This document shows positions 33,712-42,291 of a stretch of 64,000 bases of DNA, one piece after another. Source of the stretch: Chloroflexota bacterium (GTDB lineage Bacteria > Chloroflexota > Anaerolineae > Anaerolineales > Villigracilaceae); contig JACAET010000007.1 of assembly GCA_013388685.1 (NCBI GenBank), positions 22,461-86,460 on the forward strand. Reading direction: 5' to 3'. The notes under the pieces were generated by a model. It made no database searches. It was not told the DNA's origin and worked only from the letters and a program-made list of their open reading frames with translations. How positions within the stretch are numbered: position 1 is the first letter of the stretch; each line of letters starts with the position of its first letter. The translations under genes were made by a program, and so were the position numbers.

Positions 33712-34314
33712 ATGTCCAAATTCAAATCACCTCTCTCTTTGTTCCTGATGTCGGTAATTCTAATCGGTCTGCTGGCTTTATTCGGACCCGAAGAAAAAGT
33801 GCTTGGCGCCAATGTGCGCGTCGTGTACCTGCACGGCGCATGGGTGCTGGCGGCGGAACTAGCGTTCCTCGCGGCGGGAGTTGCCGGTGGGCTGGCGTTG
33901 GCTGCCAAGCGAGACCTGTTCCACCACTGGTCTGCCGCGCTCGGGCGGACGGGCATCGTCTTCTGGGTGACCTACCTCCCACTTTCGCTGTGGGCAATGC
34001 AGACCAACTGGAACGGTCTCTTCCTCGCCGAACCGCGCTTCCGCCTCGCCCTCATCTTTGCTGTGACGGGTGTGCTGTTACAGGCCGGCTTGTGGCTCAT
34101 CAACACAAACTGGATCACCTCGCTGGCGAACGTGCTCTTCATCATCGTTCTGCGCGCCGTTTTTGCAGGCGCGGAGAACGTCATGCACCCGCCGCCCTCC
34201 CCAATTTTCAATTCGGGAAATTTCGTTATCATCGGGTTCTTCCTCGCCTTGATCCTGCTCTCTCTGCTGGCGGCATATTTTCTGATGCAGGCGTTCTTGA
34301 AGAGCCGGGCATAA
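33712..34314 (+). CDS. CcmC-like membrane protein lacking the WWD motif
   Basis: A 200-residue protein with about six membrane helices. It aligns by eye with CcmC of this window: VLGANVRVVYLHGAW (His41) corresponds to VMGEVQRVFYFHIGTAW (His46), and NVMHPPPSP (His159) to RTIHPVV (His170). The haem-handling motif WNTWWTWDPRL of CcmC corresponds here to WNGLFLAEPRF, so three Trp and the Asp are gone. Haem contact through the two His is possible; haem transfer as in CcmC seems unlikely. The function is unknown. It is not near other cytochrome genes and is probably transcribed leaderless. Confidence 0.65.
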   Translation: MSKFKSPLSLFLMSVILIGLLALFGPEEKVLGANVRVVYLHGAWVLAAELAFLAAGVAGGLALAAKRDLFHHWSAALGRTGIVFWVTYLPLSLWAMQTNWNGLFLAEPRFRLALIFAVTGVLLQAGLWLINTNWITSLANVLFIIVLRAVFAGAENVMHPPPSPIFNSGNFVIIGFFLALILLSLLAAYFLMQAFLKSRA

Positions 34315-34382
34315 TTATCGCTACGCGCCTTTGGGAAGGATGAGCCTGCTTCTCGAAGACCGCAATGACGGATACCCCCCCT

Positions 34383-34714
34383 ATGCGCTTGCGATTTCAA
34401 CTCATCATTTTCATGTTCCTCCGCGCCATCCTGAACACCATGCACAGGAGGGTATATCCGTTTTTAACGGTCTTTGCGCGCGGATTGGGCGTGGAAATCA
34501 CCACGCTTTCCTATGTGGTCATTTGCTGAGACGCAGGATCGGCGCATTGCTCGCGGCATTCGTCTGTCAGAGATTCGGTTTCCTGCCTGTGACGTTGATC
34601 GCGGTTCTGTTCAGTGTATGCGTCCTGTTGGCGCTCGGCGAATTGACAAGGAGAGTTGTGATCCTGCCGCGCCTCATGGCGCGAATACGGCGTTCCGAAA
34701 GCAGTGAGGCATGA
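34383..34714 (+). pseudogene. MFS transporter relic with large internal deletion
   Basis: From ATG 34383 one frame gives an MFS-type first helix (RVYPFLTVFARGLGVEITTL) and stops at TGA soon after SYVVIC. A second frame then begins with RRRIGALLAAFVCQRFGFLP and ends in a last-helix-like segment and basic tail, with its stop at 34714. Together they make about 110 codons, against about 400 for a normal transporter, so roughly the middle three quarters are missing and the join is out of frame. The stop overlaps the start of the methyltransferase gene, so the remnant may still couple translation. Confidence 0.65.
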
Positions 34715-35277
34715 TGATCCTGTTGCTCTATGCATTCTTTCTGTTTCTTTTTCTTCTGGGTTTGTTGTGGATTCTCGTTCCGGCATGCTTTGGACTTCCC
34801 TCCATTCCCACAAAGCCCAACCGCATCCGCAAAGCCTTGGAACTGGTCAACCTGCAACCGGAGGAGGTTCTCTTCGATCTCGGCGCGGGGGATGGACGCG
34901 TGCTCCTGATTGCCGCAAAAGAGTTTGGTTCGCGAGCCGTCGGCATCGAGGTGGGACCTGTCCAATGCGCGCTGATCTGGTTGAGGGTCGTTGCGAGCGG
35001 ATTCGGGGCGAGGATAAAAATTCGATGGGGGAACTATCTCAAGTCAAGTTTGAATGAAGCGGATGTCGTCTTTATCTATGCCACATCGCGGGAGTTGGTG
35101 AAACTCGCTCCGCATTTGCAGAAACAGATGCGGGCGGGAACCCGGCTTGTTTCAATTGCGGCGGATTTCCCCGTATGGGAGCCGTCCGTTTTCGACGAGG
35201 AAAGTCTGATCTTCGTTTATGAGATGCCGCCCCGCGAGGGAAGTTTGACAACGTATCTTTTGAAGAAGGCGGATTAG
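34711..35277 (+). CDS. Membrane-anchored SAM-dependent methyltransferase-like protein
   Basis: A 188-residue protein. An N-terminal hydrophobic helix (2-24) is followed by a class I methyltransferase core: motif I is VLFDLGAGDGRVLLIAA, with the acidic end of strand 2 in AVGIEVGP, and DVVFIYATS corresponds to motif IV. The C-terminal half of the fold is short. It resembles small DOT1-like or unclassified methyltransferases; the substrate is unknown. It is translationally coupled to the MFS relic. Confidence 0.75.
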   Translation: MMILLLYAFFLFLFLLGLLWILVPACFGLPSIPTKPNRIRKALELVNLQPEEVLFDLGAGDGRVLLIAAKEFGSRAVGIEVGPVQCALIWLRVVASGFGARIKIRWGNYLKSSLNEADVVFIYATSRELVKLAPHLQKQMRAGTRLVSIAADFPVWEPSVFDEESLIFVYEMPPREGSLTTYLLKKAD

Positions 35278-35379
35278 CATTACGGCGCAGGTGGCGCAGA
35301 CGTTAGCGAACATCAGCCTGCGCTGAAGCCCGCGCGCTGAGCAAGTTGCGCGTTCCCTTCGGGGAAATGGATTGGGTTG
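35278..35379. repeat. Spacer with GCGCAG/CTGCGC inverted repeat
   Basis: GGCGCAGACGTTAGCGAAC is followed by CATCAGCCTGCGC, so GCGCAG and CTGCGC can pair. GTTAGCGAAC also occurs near 33623. This is probably a degenerate dispersed repeat between convergent genes; no T-tract terminator is obvious. Confidence 0.4.
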
Positions 35380-36072
35380 TCACTTGTCTTTTAATTGCTT
35401 CAGGCGCTTTTGCAGGTCGGATTTTCTTATCGTAGAGAGCGTCTCGTGCGCATCACCCTTGAAGGAGGTCGGTGGAGGCAGACCCCGCCGTTCTGCCTGA
35501 CGCCGTGCACGTTCATGGTTCATATCGGCGGGAAAGTATAAAATTTCCTTTCCCTGCGCGTGTCCTGCGAGCATTTCGTCGAGGCTGATATCTCCGCCGC
35601 CGATCCCCACCAGAATGTCGCTGCATTCCACCATTGCCCTTGATGTGGGGGAAAGTTCGTCGGAACCGGGTAATTTTCCGCCCCATTGCGCATCCTCGAT
35701 AAAACAGATGTAGTCCACCGCGTCGCTAATCCCCTCGGGATGCTTCAGCGCCTGTGTGGAAACGATTCCCACGGTGGTGAACCCCATTGACTTCGCCAGG
35801 GGATAGATTGCGCCGATGCCGACGCTGGTCGCGCCAATGTTGACGATTGTCGTTTGGGGGGAATAAGCGGCTAAAACGTCCCGCGCGATGCGCAGCATTT
35901 CCTGTTCGTTCTCGTATCCCAAGCCTGAAAATCCGTAAAAGGTGAGCATGGTTTTTCCCAAGCCCCTGATAAATGCGGATGCCTGCTCGGGGGTCATGCT
36001 CCATCCGACGATGCGGTTCTTTCCGCGGAGTTGAAGTTTGAGACGGGTAATGAGTTGACGGAGTGTGATCAA
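35380..36072 (-). CDS. Unrecognised Rossmann-like protein (possible SLOG-type)
   Basis: A 230-residue soluble protein starting at TTG 36072, with GAGG 7 nt upstream. Alternating strands and helices are visible. TIVNIGATSVGIGAIYPLAK and MVECSDILVGIGGGDISLDE look like nucleotide- or ligand-binding Rossmann loops, and the GIGGGDISLDEML segment recalls SLOG/LOG-type proteins. The C-terminus is basic and helical. The fold assignment is tentative and no function is claimed. A TATAAT -10 (36144-36139, minus) lies upstream. Confidence 0.6.
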   Translation of the reverse strand: MITLRQLITRLKLQLRGKNRIVGWSMTPEQASAFIRGLGKTMLTFYGFSGLGYENEQEMLRIARDVLAAYSPQTTIVNIGATSVGIGAIYPLAKSMGFTTVGIVSTQALKHPEGISDAVDYICFIEDAQWGGKLPGSDELSPTSRAMVECSDILVGIGGGDISLDEMLAGHAQGKEILYFPADMNHERARRQAERRGLPPPTSFKGDAHETLSTIRKSDLQKRLKQLKDK

Positions 36073-36522
36073 GGAAAACCTCTTTCGCCCACGGAATCTA
36101 TGATGTCTCCTTCAAAAACGCGTCTGCGAATGATTCGAATTATACAATGTCGCCTGGTTCGATTTCATGACAGTTGAATATAAAACGAACTCTTCGGTTT
36201 TGCTTCCGTATCTGTTGAGGGATCGATCCGCGTCCGGGGCGCGTCGAATGCCCTCCGGCCTGGCGAAGGGACGGCTTTCATCGCCGTCGCTTCGGGGTGG
36301 GGGTGATAAGGCAGGGGCAGTTTGGGGGGTGAGGAACGCGGCGCGGGTATGACTTGCCAATGCGCCCGACGCTGAAGAGCCTCTGTTACGCGTCAATCGA
36401 GCGCGCAGCGGACGTTCCCTACCGTTCGCACAATATTTTCAGATGAACGTCTTTGCCAGTGTTCATCTGTGTCCATCTGTGGTTAAATAACGTCACCGAT
36501 CACCGATAAACGGAAAACTCTC
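36073..36522. other. Intergenic region before hutI
   Basis: This 450-bp gap holds a minus-strand TATAAT (36139-36144) for the 35380-36072 gene, then GC-rich, repeat-like DNA (36210-36360) without a supported frame. A hairpin GATGAAC/GTTCATC (36442-36467) comes next, followed by the word CATCTGTGTCCATCTGTGG, which looks like a dispersed repeat. Confidence 0.5.
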
Positions 36523-37797
36523 ATGCTCATCCACTCCGCCTCCCAACTCCTCACCCTCCAGGGCGGTCCCCAACGCGGACGCGCCCTCGGCGCGCTGGGT
36601 ATCATCGAGGACGGCGCAGTTGTCGTGCGCGATGAAAAAATCGTTGCCGTCGGCGCCACCGCCGAACTGCGCGCCTCCTACCCCAATGAACCCACCCTGG
36701 ATGCCAATCATTGCGTCCTCATGCCCGGCTTTGTGGACCCGCACACCCACGTCATCTGGGACGGCGACCGCGCAGACGAATTCGAGAAGAAGATGGCAGG
36801 CAAGCCCTATCTGGAGATTCTGGCTGAAGGCGGCGGAATCCTTTCCACGGTCCGCGCGACGCGCACCGCCTCCATCGAATCGCTCATCGCGCAAACCCGT
36901 CCGCGTCTTCTGCGCATGTTTGCGCACGGTACAACGACAGTCGAAGCCAAAACCGGCTACGGTCTGCAAACCGCCACCGAACTGCGCCTGCTCAAAGCCC
37001 TGCTCACCCTCGACGACGAAACGCCGCTCGACCTTGCCTTTACCTTTCTCGGCGCGCACGCCATCGCGCCCGAATACAAGGACGATCCGCAGGGCTACAC
37101 CGACCTCGTTTGCCAGACGATGCTTCCCATGCTCAAAGAATGGTGGGACACCCACGCCCCGCGCCGCCCTCTGCCTTTTGTGGATGTCTTTTGCGAGAAC
37201 AAAGCCTTCACCCTCGAGCAATCGCGTCAAATCCTGACCCAAGCCCGTTCGCTGGGATTCCCGCTCAAGATCCACGCCGACGAGTTCGACAACCTCGGCG
37301 GCGCCTCGCTGGCGGTCGAACTGGGAGCCGTTTCCGCAGATCATCTGGTGAAAACCTCCGATGCCGACATTGCCGCGTTGGGGAAATCCGATACGGTGGC
37401 GGTTGCCCTGCCCTGCACTCCGTTTGGTCTTGCCGAAAGGGATTACACCCCTGCCCACAAGTTGATCGAAGCCGGCGCCCTCCTTGCCCTCGCCACCGAT
37501 TGCAACCCCGGCACATCGTGGAACGAGTCCATGCAGATCTCCATTGCGCTGGCATGCCGCTATATGCGCCTCACGCCCGCCCAAGCCATCGCCGCCTCGA
37601 CGATCAATTCCGCCCACGCCATCCGCCGCGCCGATACCATCGGTTCCATCGAGATCGGCAAACAGGCGGATATGCTGATCCTCTCCGTGCCGGATTACCG
37701 TCACCTTGGCTATCGCTACGGAACCAATCTTGTCAGGCAGGTGATCAAACGCGGGCAGATCTATTCGGTGGATGTGGGATATTACCGGACGGCATAA
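36523..37797 (+). CDS. hutI: Imidazolonepropionase
   Basis: A 424-residue amidohydrolase. The metal motif HTH lies in PGFVDPHTHVIWDGDRADEF, followed by the family-specific YLEILAEGGGILSTVRATR; KIHADEFDNLGGA and LATDCNPGTSW carry further metal and catalytic residues. It opens the ring of imidazolone propionate in histidine degradation. The other hut genes are not in the window. Confidence 0.95.
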   Translation: MLIHSASQLLTLQGGPQRGRALGALGIIEDGAVVVRDEKIVAVGATAELRASYPNEPTLDANHCVLMPGFVDPHTHVIWDGDRADEFEKKMAGKPYLEILAEGGGILSTVRATRTASIESLIAQTRPRLLRMFAHGTTTVEAKTGYGLQTATELRLLKALLTLDDETPLDLAFTFLGAHAIAPEYKDDPQGYTDLVCQTMLPMLKEWWDTHAPRRPLPFVDVFCENKAFTLEQSRQILTQARSLGFPLKIHADEFDNLGGASLAVELGAVSADHLVKTSDADIAALGKSDTVAVALPCTPFGLAERDYTPAHKLIEAGALLALATDCNPGTSWNESMQISIALACRYMRLTPAQAIAASTINSAHAIRRADTIGSIEIGKQADMLILSVPDYRHLGYRYGTNLVRQVIKRGQIYSVDVGYYRTA

Positions 37798-37922
37798 CTG
37801 TCACGGTGCACGCTTCGGCAAATGGAATTGTGCCGGGCCATTCCGGTTGCGGCGGTGAAAAAAACGCAGCCCCCATAGTAAAATTCATTTCCAACGGAAC
37901 GGCTCGTCTAGTTTTATCTTCC

Positions 37923-39599
37923 ATGGATACCCGCTGGATTCTTTTCGCCCTGATCCTTGTGACCAATGCCCTGATTGCGTTGTTCCTGGCGGCATTGTTG
38001 CGCCGCAGGTACCCCGCTCCCGGGCGTGATGCCATGATATGGATGCTTGTCATGCTGGCAGTCTGGGCGTTCTGCTATGCCATGATTGTGGTTTCGCCCT
38101 CCATGGAGGATAAAATCTTCTGGCTGAAATTGGAAAATATCGGCATCTTTACCGTTCCCGTGTTTTGGTTTTTCTTCACCCTGCAATACGCGCAGTTCGA
38201 CAAATGGTTGAGTCGATCCACCGGGACGCTGTTCTTCGTCGTTCCGGCAATTTCCCTCGGCCTGTTGTTTCACCCGGATTGGTTTCATCATTTTTACAAA
38301 TCCGTGAATACCGTTGCCGAAACCGGCGGACCGCTCATCCCCGTGCGCGGACCATGGTACTTCATTGCGCTCACACAGGCATATCTACTCGATCTGGCCG
38401 GTATGACCCTGCTCATCTGGCGGGTCTTTCAGGTCAGGGACATCTTTCGCAGACAGGTGTTTGTCCTGATTGGGGCGGCATTGTTTCCCCTTCTGGTGAA
38501 TATCTTCTATCAGGTTTCCCCGTATTTCATCCCCAACTCTTCCATCCTTATGGATCTGACGCCGATTTCTTTTACGGTGACTGCCTTCCTCCTGAGCGCC
38601 GGGATCTTCGGCTTGCGCCTTTTTGATCTCGTTCCCATTGCGCGGCATACCGTCTTGGAGCACATCCCCGAGATGGTATTCGTCATAGACGCCCAGGATC
38701 GGGTGGTGGATTTGAATTCTGTGGCGCAAAAGACCCTGGGCAAACCTCTCGAAGAAATCATTGGCGGAGAGGTCATTGATGTCTTCCGCCCCTGGCCCGA
38801 GTTGATCAATCGCTTTCTGACGCAACATGAAGCGCACGAAGAGATTCTCATTCCCGGCGACCCGCCGCGTACGCTGGAGCTCATCGTTTCCGCGCTGTAT
38901 AACCGCTTCAAACGTCTGGAGGGACGCATCATTGTCGCGCACGACGTGACAGACCGCAAATGGCTCGAGTACGATCTGAAGTACGCCAATGAGTCGCTCA
39001 AAAACCAGTTGAGCGAAATCGAACAACTTCGCCTCGAACTGCAGGAACAGGCGATCCGTGATCCTTTGACCAGCGTGTACAACCGCCGTTTTCTGGCAGA
39101 CGCCATGGACCGTGAACTGGCGCAGGCAGGACGCAGCGCAGCCCCCGCCTCGGTGATCATTCTCGATATTGATTACTTCAAGCAATTCAACGACACGTAC
39201 GGTCATCGCTGCGGCGATTACATCCTCCAATACATCTCCAAATTTCTTGGCGAACGCATTCGCCGCGGAGACGTGCTGTGCCGATACGGCGGGGAGGAAT
39301 TCGTCGTCTTTATGCCGAACGCTCCTCTCGAATCGGCATATCAACGCGCCGAAGACTGGAGAAACGAAATTGCCAATGCCTTTATCGAATATGAAGGCCT
39401 GCACCTGAAAACATCCTTTTCGGCGGGAGTCGCCGCGTTTCCTCTGCACGGCTCCACCAGCGACGCCATCCTGACCGCCGCGGATAAAGCGCTCTACCAG
39501 GCAAAGAACGGCGGGCGCAACCGCGTCGTGCTGTATCATTCGTCTCATCCAACGACTGTAACTGATCCCCCGGATGGGACGGAGACTGCCCAGGGATAG
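37923..39599 (+). CDS. Membrane PAS-GGDEF diguanylate cyclase
   Basis: A 558-residue protein. Seven membrane helices (about 1-225) of the histidine-kinase N-terminal type are followed by a PAS domain (HIPEMVFVIDAQDRVVDLNS), a coiled coil (about 340-375) and a GGDEF domain. IRDPLTSVYNRRFL is the DxLT start. The active-site loop is RYGGEEFVVFM, and RRGD five residues upstream forms an RxxD inhibitory site, so product-inhibited c-di-GMP synthesis is likely. ATG 37923 removes a long artificial extension overlapping hutI. TAAAAT (37879-37884) is a possible -10. Confidence 0.92.
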   Translation: MDTRWILFALILVTNALIALFLAALLRRRYPAPGRDAMIWMLVMLAVWAFCYAMIVVSPSMEDKIFWLKLENIGIFTVPVFWFFFTLQYAQFDKWLSRSTGTLFFVVPAISLGLLFHPDWFHHFYKSVNTVAETGGPLIPVRGPWYFIALTQAYLLDLAGMTLLIWRVFQVRDIFRRQVFVLIGAALFPLLVNIFYQVSPYFIPNSSILMDLTPISFTVTAFLLSAGIFGLRLFDLVPIARHTVLEHIPEMVFVIDAQDRVVDLNSVAQKTLGKPLEEIIGGEVIDVFRPWPELINRFLTQHEAHEEILIPGDPPRTLELIVSALYNRFKRLEGRIIVAHDVTDRKWLEYDLKYANESLKNQLSEIEQLRLELQEQAIRDPLTSVYNRRFLADAMDRELAQAGRSAAPASVIILDIDYFKQFNDTYGHRCGDYILQYISKFLGERIRRGDVLCRYGGEEFVVFMPNAPLESAYQRAEDWRNEIANAFIEYEGLHLKTSFSAGVAAFPLHGSTSDAILTAADKALYQAKNGGRNRVVLYHSSHPTTVTDPPDGTETAQG

Positions 39600-39631
39600 G
39601 TCTGGGGTCTTCTCGAAATTCAGGAGATTTT

Positions 39632-40531
39632 ATGCAAATAGACATCATCGGTGTACCCGTCGATCTGGGCGCGGATCGTCGCGGCGTGGATATGGGTCCC
39701 AGCGCCATACGCTATGCACATCTTCACAAGGCGTTGACGAACCTCGGCTACACCCTCGAAGACAAAGGCAATATCGAAGTGCCGATTCAGGAAATGTGCA
39801 GCATCACCGACCCCAAACTCAAATATATTGACTGCATCATCCCCATGGGGCGGCGGGTCGCCGGCGCGGTGGCAACCTCCATTCAGGGCGGCAGGTTTCC
39901 GCTTGTGCTGGGCGGCGACCACAGTCTTTCGGTCGGCTCGATCCGCGGCGCGGCAAAGCATAGACGGCTTGGCGTCATCTGGGTGGACGCCCATGCCGAC
40001 TTCAACACCGCCGAAACGACCCCTTCGGGCAACATTCATGGAATGCCCCTTGCCGCCCTGTGCGGACTTGGCGACCCGCGTCTTGTCTCCCTGTGGGATG
40101 AAACGCCTCCGGTCATCGACCCGCGCAGGGTCGCCATCATCGGCGCGCGTGACCTCGACCCGGGCGAAAAGGGGAATTTACGAGCCGCCGGCGTGATGGT
40201 GCAAGGCATGGAGCAGATCGACCGTATCGGCATGGTCGCCGCGCTCGAAAAAGCCGTTCAGCGCGTCAGCCGGGACGTGGATGGCATCTATCTCTCCTTC
40301 GATATGGACGCGCTCGACCCGCGTCACGCGCCCGGCGTGGGAACTCCCGTTCCCGGCGGTTTGACCTTCCGTGAAGCGCATCTTGCCTGTGAAGTCGTTG
40401 CCGAAACGGGAAAGTTACTTGGCATGGACATGGTGGAGGTGAATCCGATTCTCGATATTCAAAACCAGACGGCAATCGACGCGGTGCAATTCATATGCTC
40501 GGCGCTGGGTTCGCGCGTATGGGGCGACTGA
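39632..40531 (+). CDS. rocF: Arginase
   Basis: A 299-residue ureohydrolase. The metal-binding motifs are [20 protein letters not shown] and SFDMDALDP, plus GLTFREAH near the C-terminus, as in arginases. It cleaves arginine to ornithine and urea using a Mn pair. CAGGAGATTTT precedes ATG 39632. It stands alone, 32 nt after the diguanylate cyclase gene. Confidence 0.93.
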   Translation: MQIDIIGVPVDLGADRRGVDMGPSAIRYAHLHKALTNLGYTLEDKGNIEVPIQEMCSITDPKLKYIDCIIPMGRRVAGAVATSIQGGRFPLVLGGDHSLSVGSIRGAAKHRRLGVIWVDAHADFNTAETTPSGNIHGMPLAALCGLGDPRLVSLWDETPPVIDPRRVAIIGARDLDPGEKGNLRAAGVMVQGMEQIDRIGMVAALEKAVQRVSRDVDGIYLSFDMDALDPRHAPGVGTPVPGGLTFREAHLACEVVAETGKLLGMDMVEVNPILDIQNQTAIDAVQFICSALGSRVWGD

Positions 40532-40599
40532 GAAAACGCTCACGTTTGAATCGAACAGGAACGGACAGTATCAAAATCGTGTTAAGCAAGAGGCGGGCT

Positions 40600-40627
40600 T
40601 GTTGTCTGTCCGGAACGCGGCTACAAT
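40600..40627 (+). promoter_or_regulatory. Promoter of the response-regulator gene, leaderless layout
   Basis: TTGTTG (40600-40605), a 16-nt spacer, then TACAAT (40622-40627). ATG 40634 is 6 nt further, so the transcript should start at or beside the start codon. Confidence 0.55.
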
Positions 40628-40633
40628 AGTTTC

Positions 40634-41257
40634 ATGCCGGCCGCTTATGGTCCCATTTTGATCGTCGAAGACGTCCCGAATGTCCTTGAATTGTTGGAGG
40701 TCACACTGCGCTTCAAGGGTTATGCCGTTGTCACCGCGCGTAACGGGGAGGAGGCGCTGGAAGTGATCTCACAGACCAAGCCGGCGTTGATTGTCACCGA
40801 CATCCTGATGCCGAAGATGGACGGATATGCCCTCGTCCAAAAACTGCGCATCAACCCGCAGACGCGCTCCATCCCGGTGGTGTTTCTCTCGGCAACATAT
40901 GTCACGCCCGAGGACAAGCAGTTTGCCCTGAGTTTGGGCGCGGCGCGTTTCATGGAAAAGCCCATTGACACCGAGGACTTTTTACTGACGGTCGCGGAAC
41001 TGGTGACCCAACAACCCTTTACGCAACCTCATCCGCTCGATATGGAGAAGTTCTACAACGGTTATCGCACGCGTCTGGAGGATAAACTGCGTCATAAGAA
41101 TTCGCAGATCGCGCGCGCCGAACGCCTGCTGCCCACCCTTCCGCCGGATCAAAAGCCCGCCTTCGAAGCGCTGCTTCAACAATCCATGCGCGACCGAGAC
41201 GAGATTCAGGCGGAGTTGTACGATATTTACAAAACCATCGAGGAATTGAAGAAGTAG
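40634..41257 (+). CDS. Stand-alone response regulator with helical C-terminus
   Basis: A 207-residue protein. The receiver domain (about 6-125) has ILIVEDVP, the phospho-acceptor Asp in LIVTDILMPKMDGY, and FMEKPID with the conserved Lys. Residues 130-207 are charged and helical (coiled-coil-like ARAERLLPTLPPDQK, EIQAELYDIYKTIEELKK) with no DNA-binding motif. Signalling is probably by protein contact. No kinase is adjacent. Confidence 0.87.
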   Translation: MPAAYGPILIVEDVPNVLELLEVTLRFKGYAVVTARNGEEALEVISQTKPALIVTDILMPKMDGYALVQKLRINPQTRSIPVVFLSATYVTPEDKQFALSLGAARFMEKPIDTEDFLLTVAELVTQQPFTQPHPLDMEKFYNGYRTRLEDKLRHKNSQIARAERLLPTLPPDQKPAFEALLQQSMRDRDEIQAELYDIYKTIEELKK

Positions 41258-41315
41258 CCTGTTGCCAGCGATGAGGGGAAAGCCCATCGTTGAGTTCTGT
41301 TTTTCGGGAATATTC

Positions 41316-42125
41316 ATGGAACCGACATTGTCCTATGTGGAAGTGCTCGCCCGTCAGGCGGGTGAAATTTTGCGCCGGGGATATAACCAGGAACATCAGG
41401 TGGATTACAAGGGAGCAATTGACCCGGTCACCGAGGTGGACCGCCGGTCGGAGGCGTTCCTGCTGGGCGAAGTGCGCCGGGATTTTCCGTCCCATCACAT
41501 TTTCTCGGAGGAGAGCGGCGTCATTCAGGGGAACGACGCGCATATCTGGTACATTGATCCTCTGGACGGCACGGTGAATTACGCTCATCACATTCCCATC
41601 TTTTGCGTTTCGATCGCGTATGCATTCAAAGGCGCGTTGACGCTCGGCGCGGTGTATGACCCCATGCGGGACGAGATGTTCCTTGCCGAACGCGGCCGAG
41701 GCGCAACGCTCAACGGCAAAGCCGTTCGCGTTTCGAACACGACGGAACTGCAAAGAAGCCTGCTGGTGACCGGCTTTCCTTACGACGCGTGGAATACGAA
41801 ACAGGATAACTTTGCCAATTTCGTGAAATTCGCAAAATTGACGCAGGGTGTGCGCAGGCTTGGCTCCGCCGCGCTGGACCTTTGCTACGTGGCAGCGGGG
41901 CGTTTCGACGGTTTTTGGGAACTGGCGCTCAAACCCTGGGATGTGGCGGCGGGCGGTCTGATCTGCGAGGAGGCGGGGGCGCGCGTGACCAATGTAGACG
42001 GCGGGGCGGATTACATCTCCCCGCCGCAATCGGTGCTCGCGGCGACGCCGGGCATCCATCCGCACATGATGCGTGAACTTGCCTCGAGCGGGAGATCAGC
42101 CGTTGAAGAGGCGTTCTCAGGTTGA
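41316..42125 (+). CDS. Inositol monophosphatase family protein
   Basis: A 269-residue protein with the FIG/IMPase metal motifs: HHIFSEESG, WYIDPLDGTVNYAH and LKPWDVAAGGLI. It would dephosphorylate inositol-1-phosphate or a related sugar phosphate. ATG 41316 gives the family N-terminus. Its stop lies within the -35 of the tRNA-Leu promoter. Confidence 0.92.
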   Translation: MEPTLSYVEVLARQAGEILRRGYNQEHQVDYKGAIDPVTEVDRRSEAFLLGEVRRDFPSHHIFSEESGVIQGNDAHIWYIDPLDGTVNYAHHIPIFCVSIAYAFKGALTLGAVYDPMRDEMFLAERGRGATLNGKAVRVSNTTELQRSLLVTGFPYDAWNTKQDNFANFVKFAKLTQGVRRLGSAALDLCYVAAGRFDGFWELALKPWDVAAGGLICEEAGARVTNVDGGADYISPPQSVLAATPGIHPHMMRELASSGRSAVEEAFSG

Positions 42126-42149
42126 CAAAACCATTCTTTGGGATAAAAT
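42122..42149 (+). promoter_or_regulatory. Promoter of tRNA-Leu
   Basis: TTGACA (42122-42127), a 16-nt spacer and TAAAAT (42144-42149). The expected start is about 10 nt before the mature tRNA. The -35 overlaps the stop codon of the upstream gene. Confidence 0.75.
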
Positions 42150-42167
42150 TCACCCGCCAAACAGTAT

Positions 42168-42251
<84 letters not shown>

Positions 42252-42256
42252 CTTGT

Positions 42257-42285
42257 CCCGCCTGTCCGTGCGGGCATTTTTTTTT
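42257..42285 (+). terminator. Terminator of tRNA-Leu
   Basis: CCCGC/GCGGG forms a short stem with an 8-nt loop, followed after CA by nine T. The start codon of the next gene is only 6 nt beyond the T-run. Confidence 0.75.
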
Positions 42286-42291
42286 CATACG

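Noticed and set aside
36493..37704. 403-residue minus-strand frame opposite hutI
   Set aside because: Gly/Arg/Asp-rich shadow of a gene with full HutI motifs.
37110..37922. N-terminal extension of the diguanylate cyclase frame
   Set aside because: It overlaps hutI in another phase and reads as low-complexity basic sequence. ATG 37923 begins the membrane domain.
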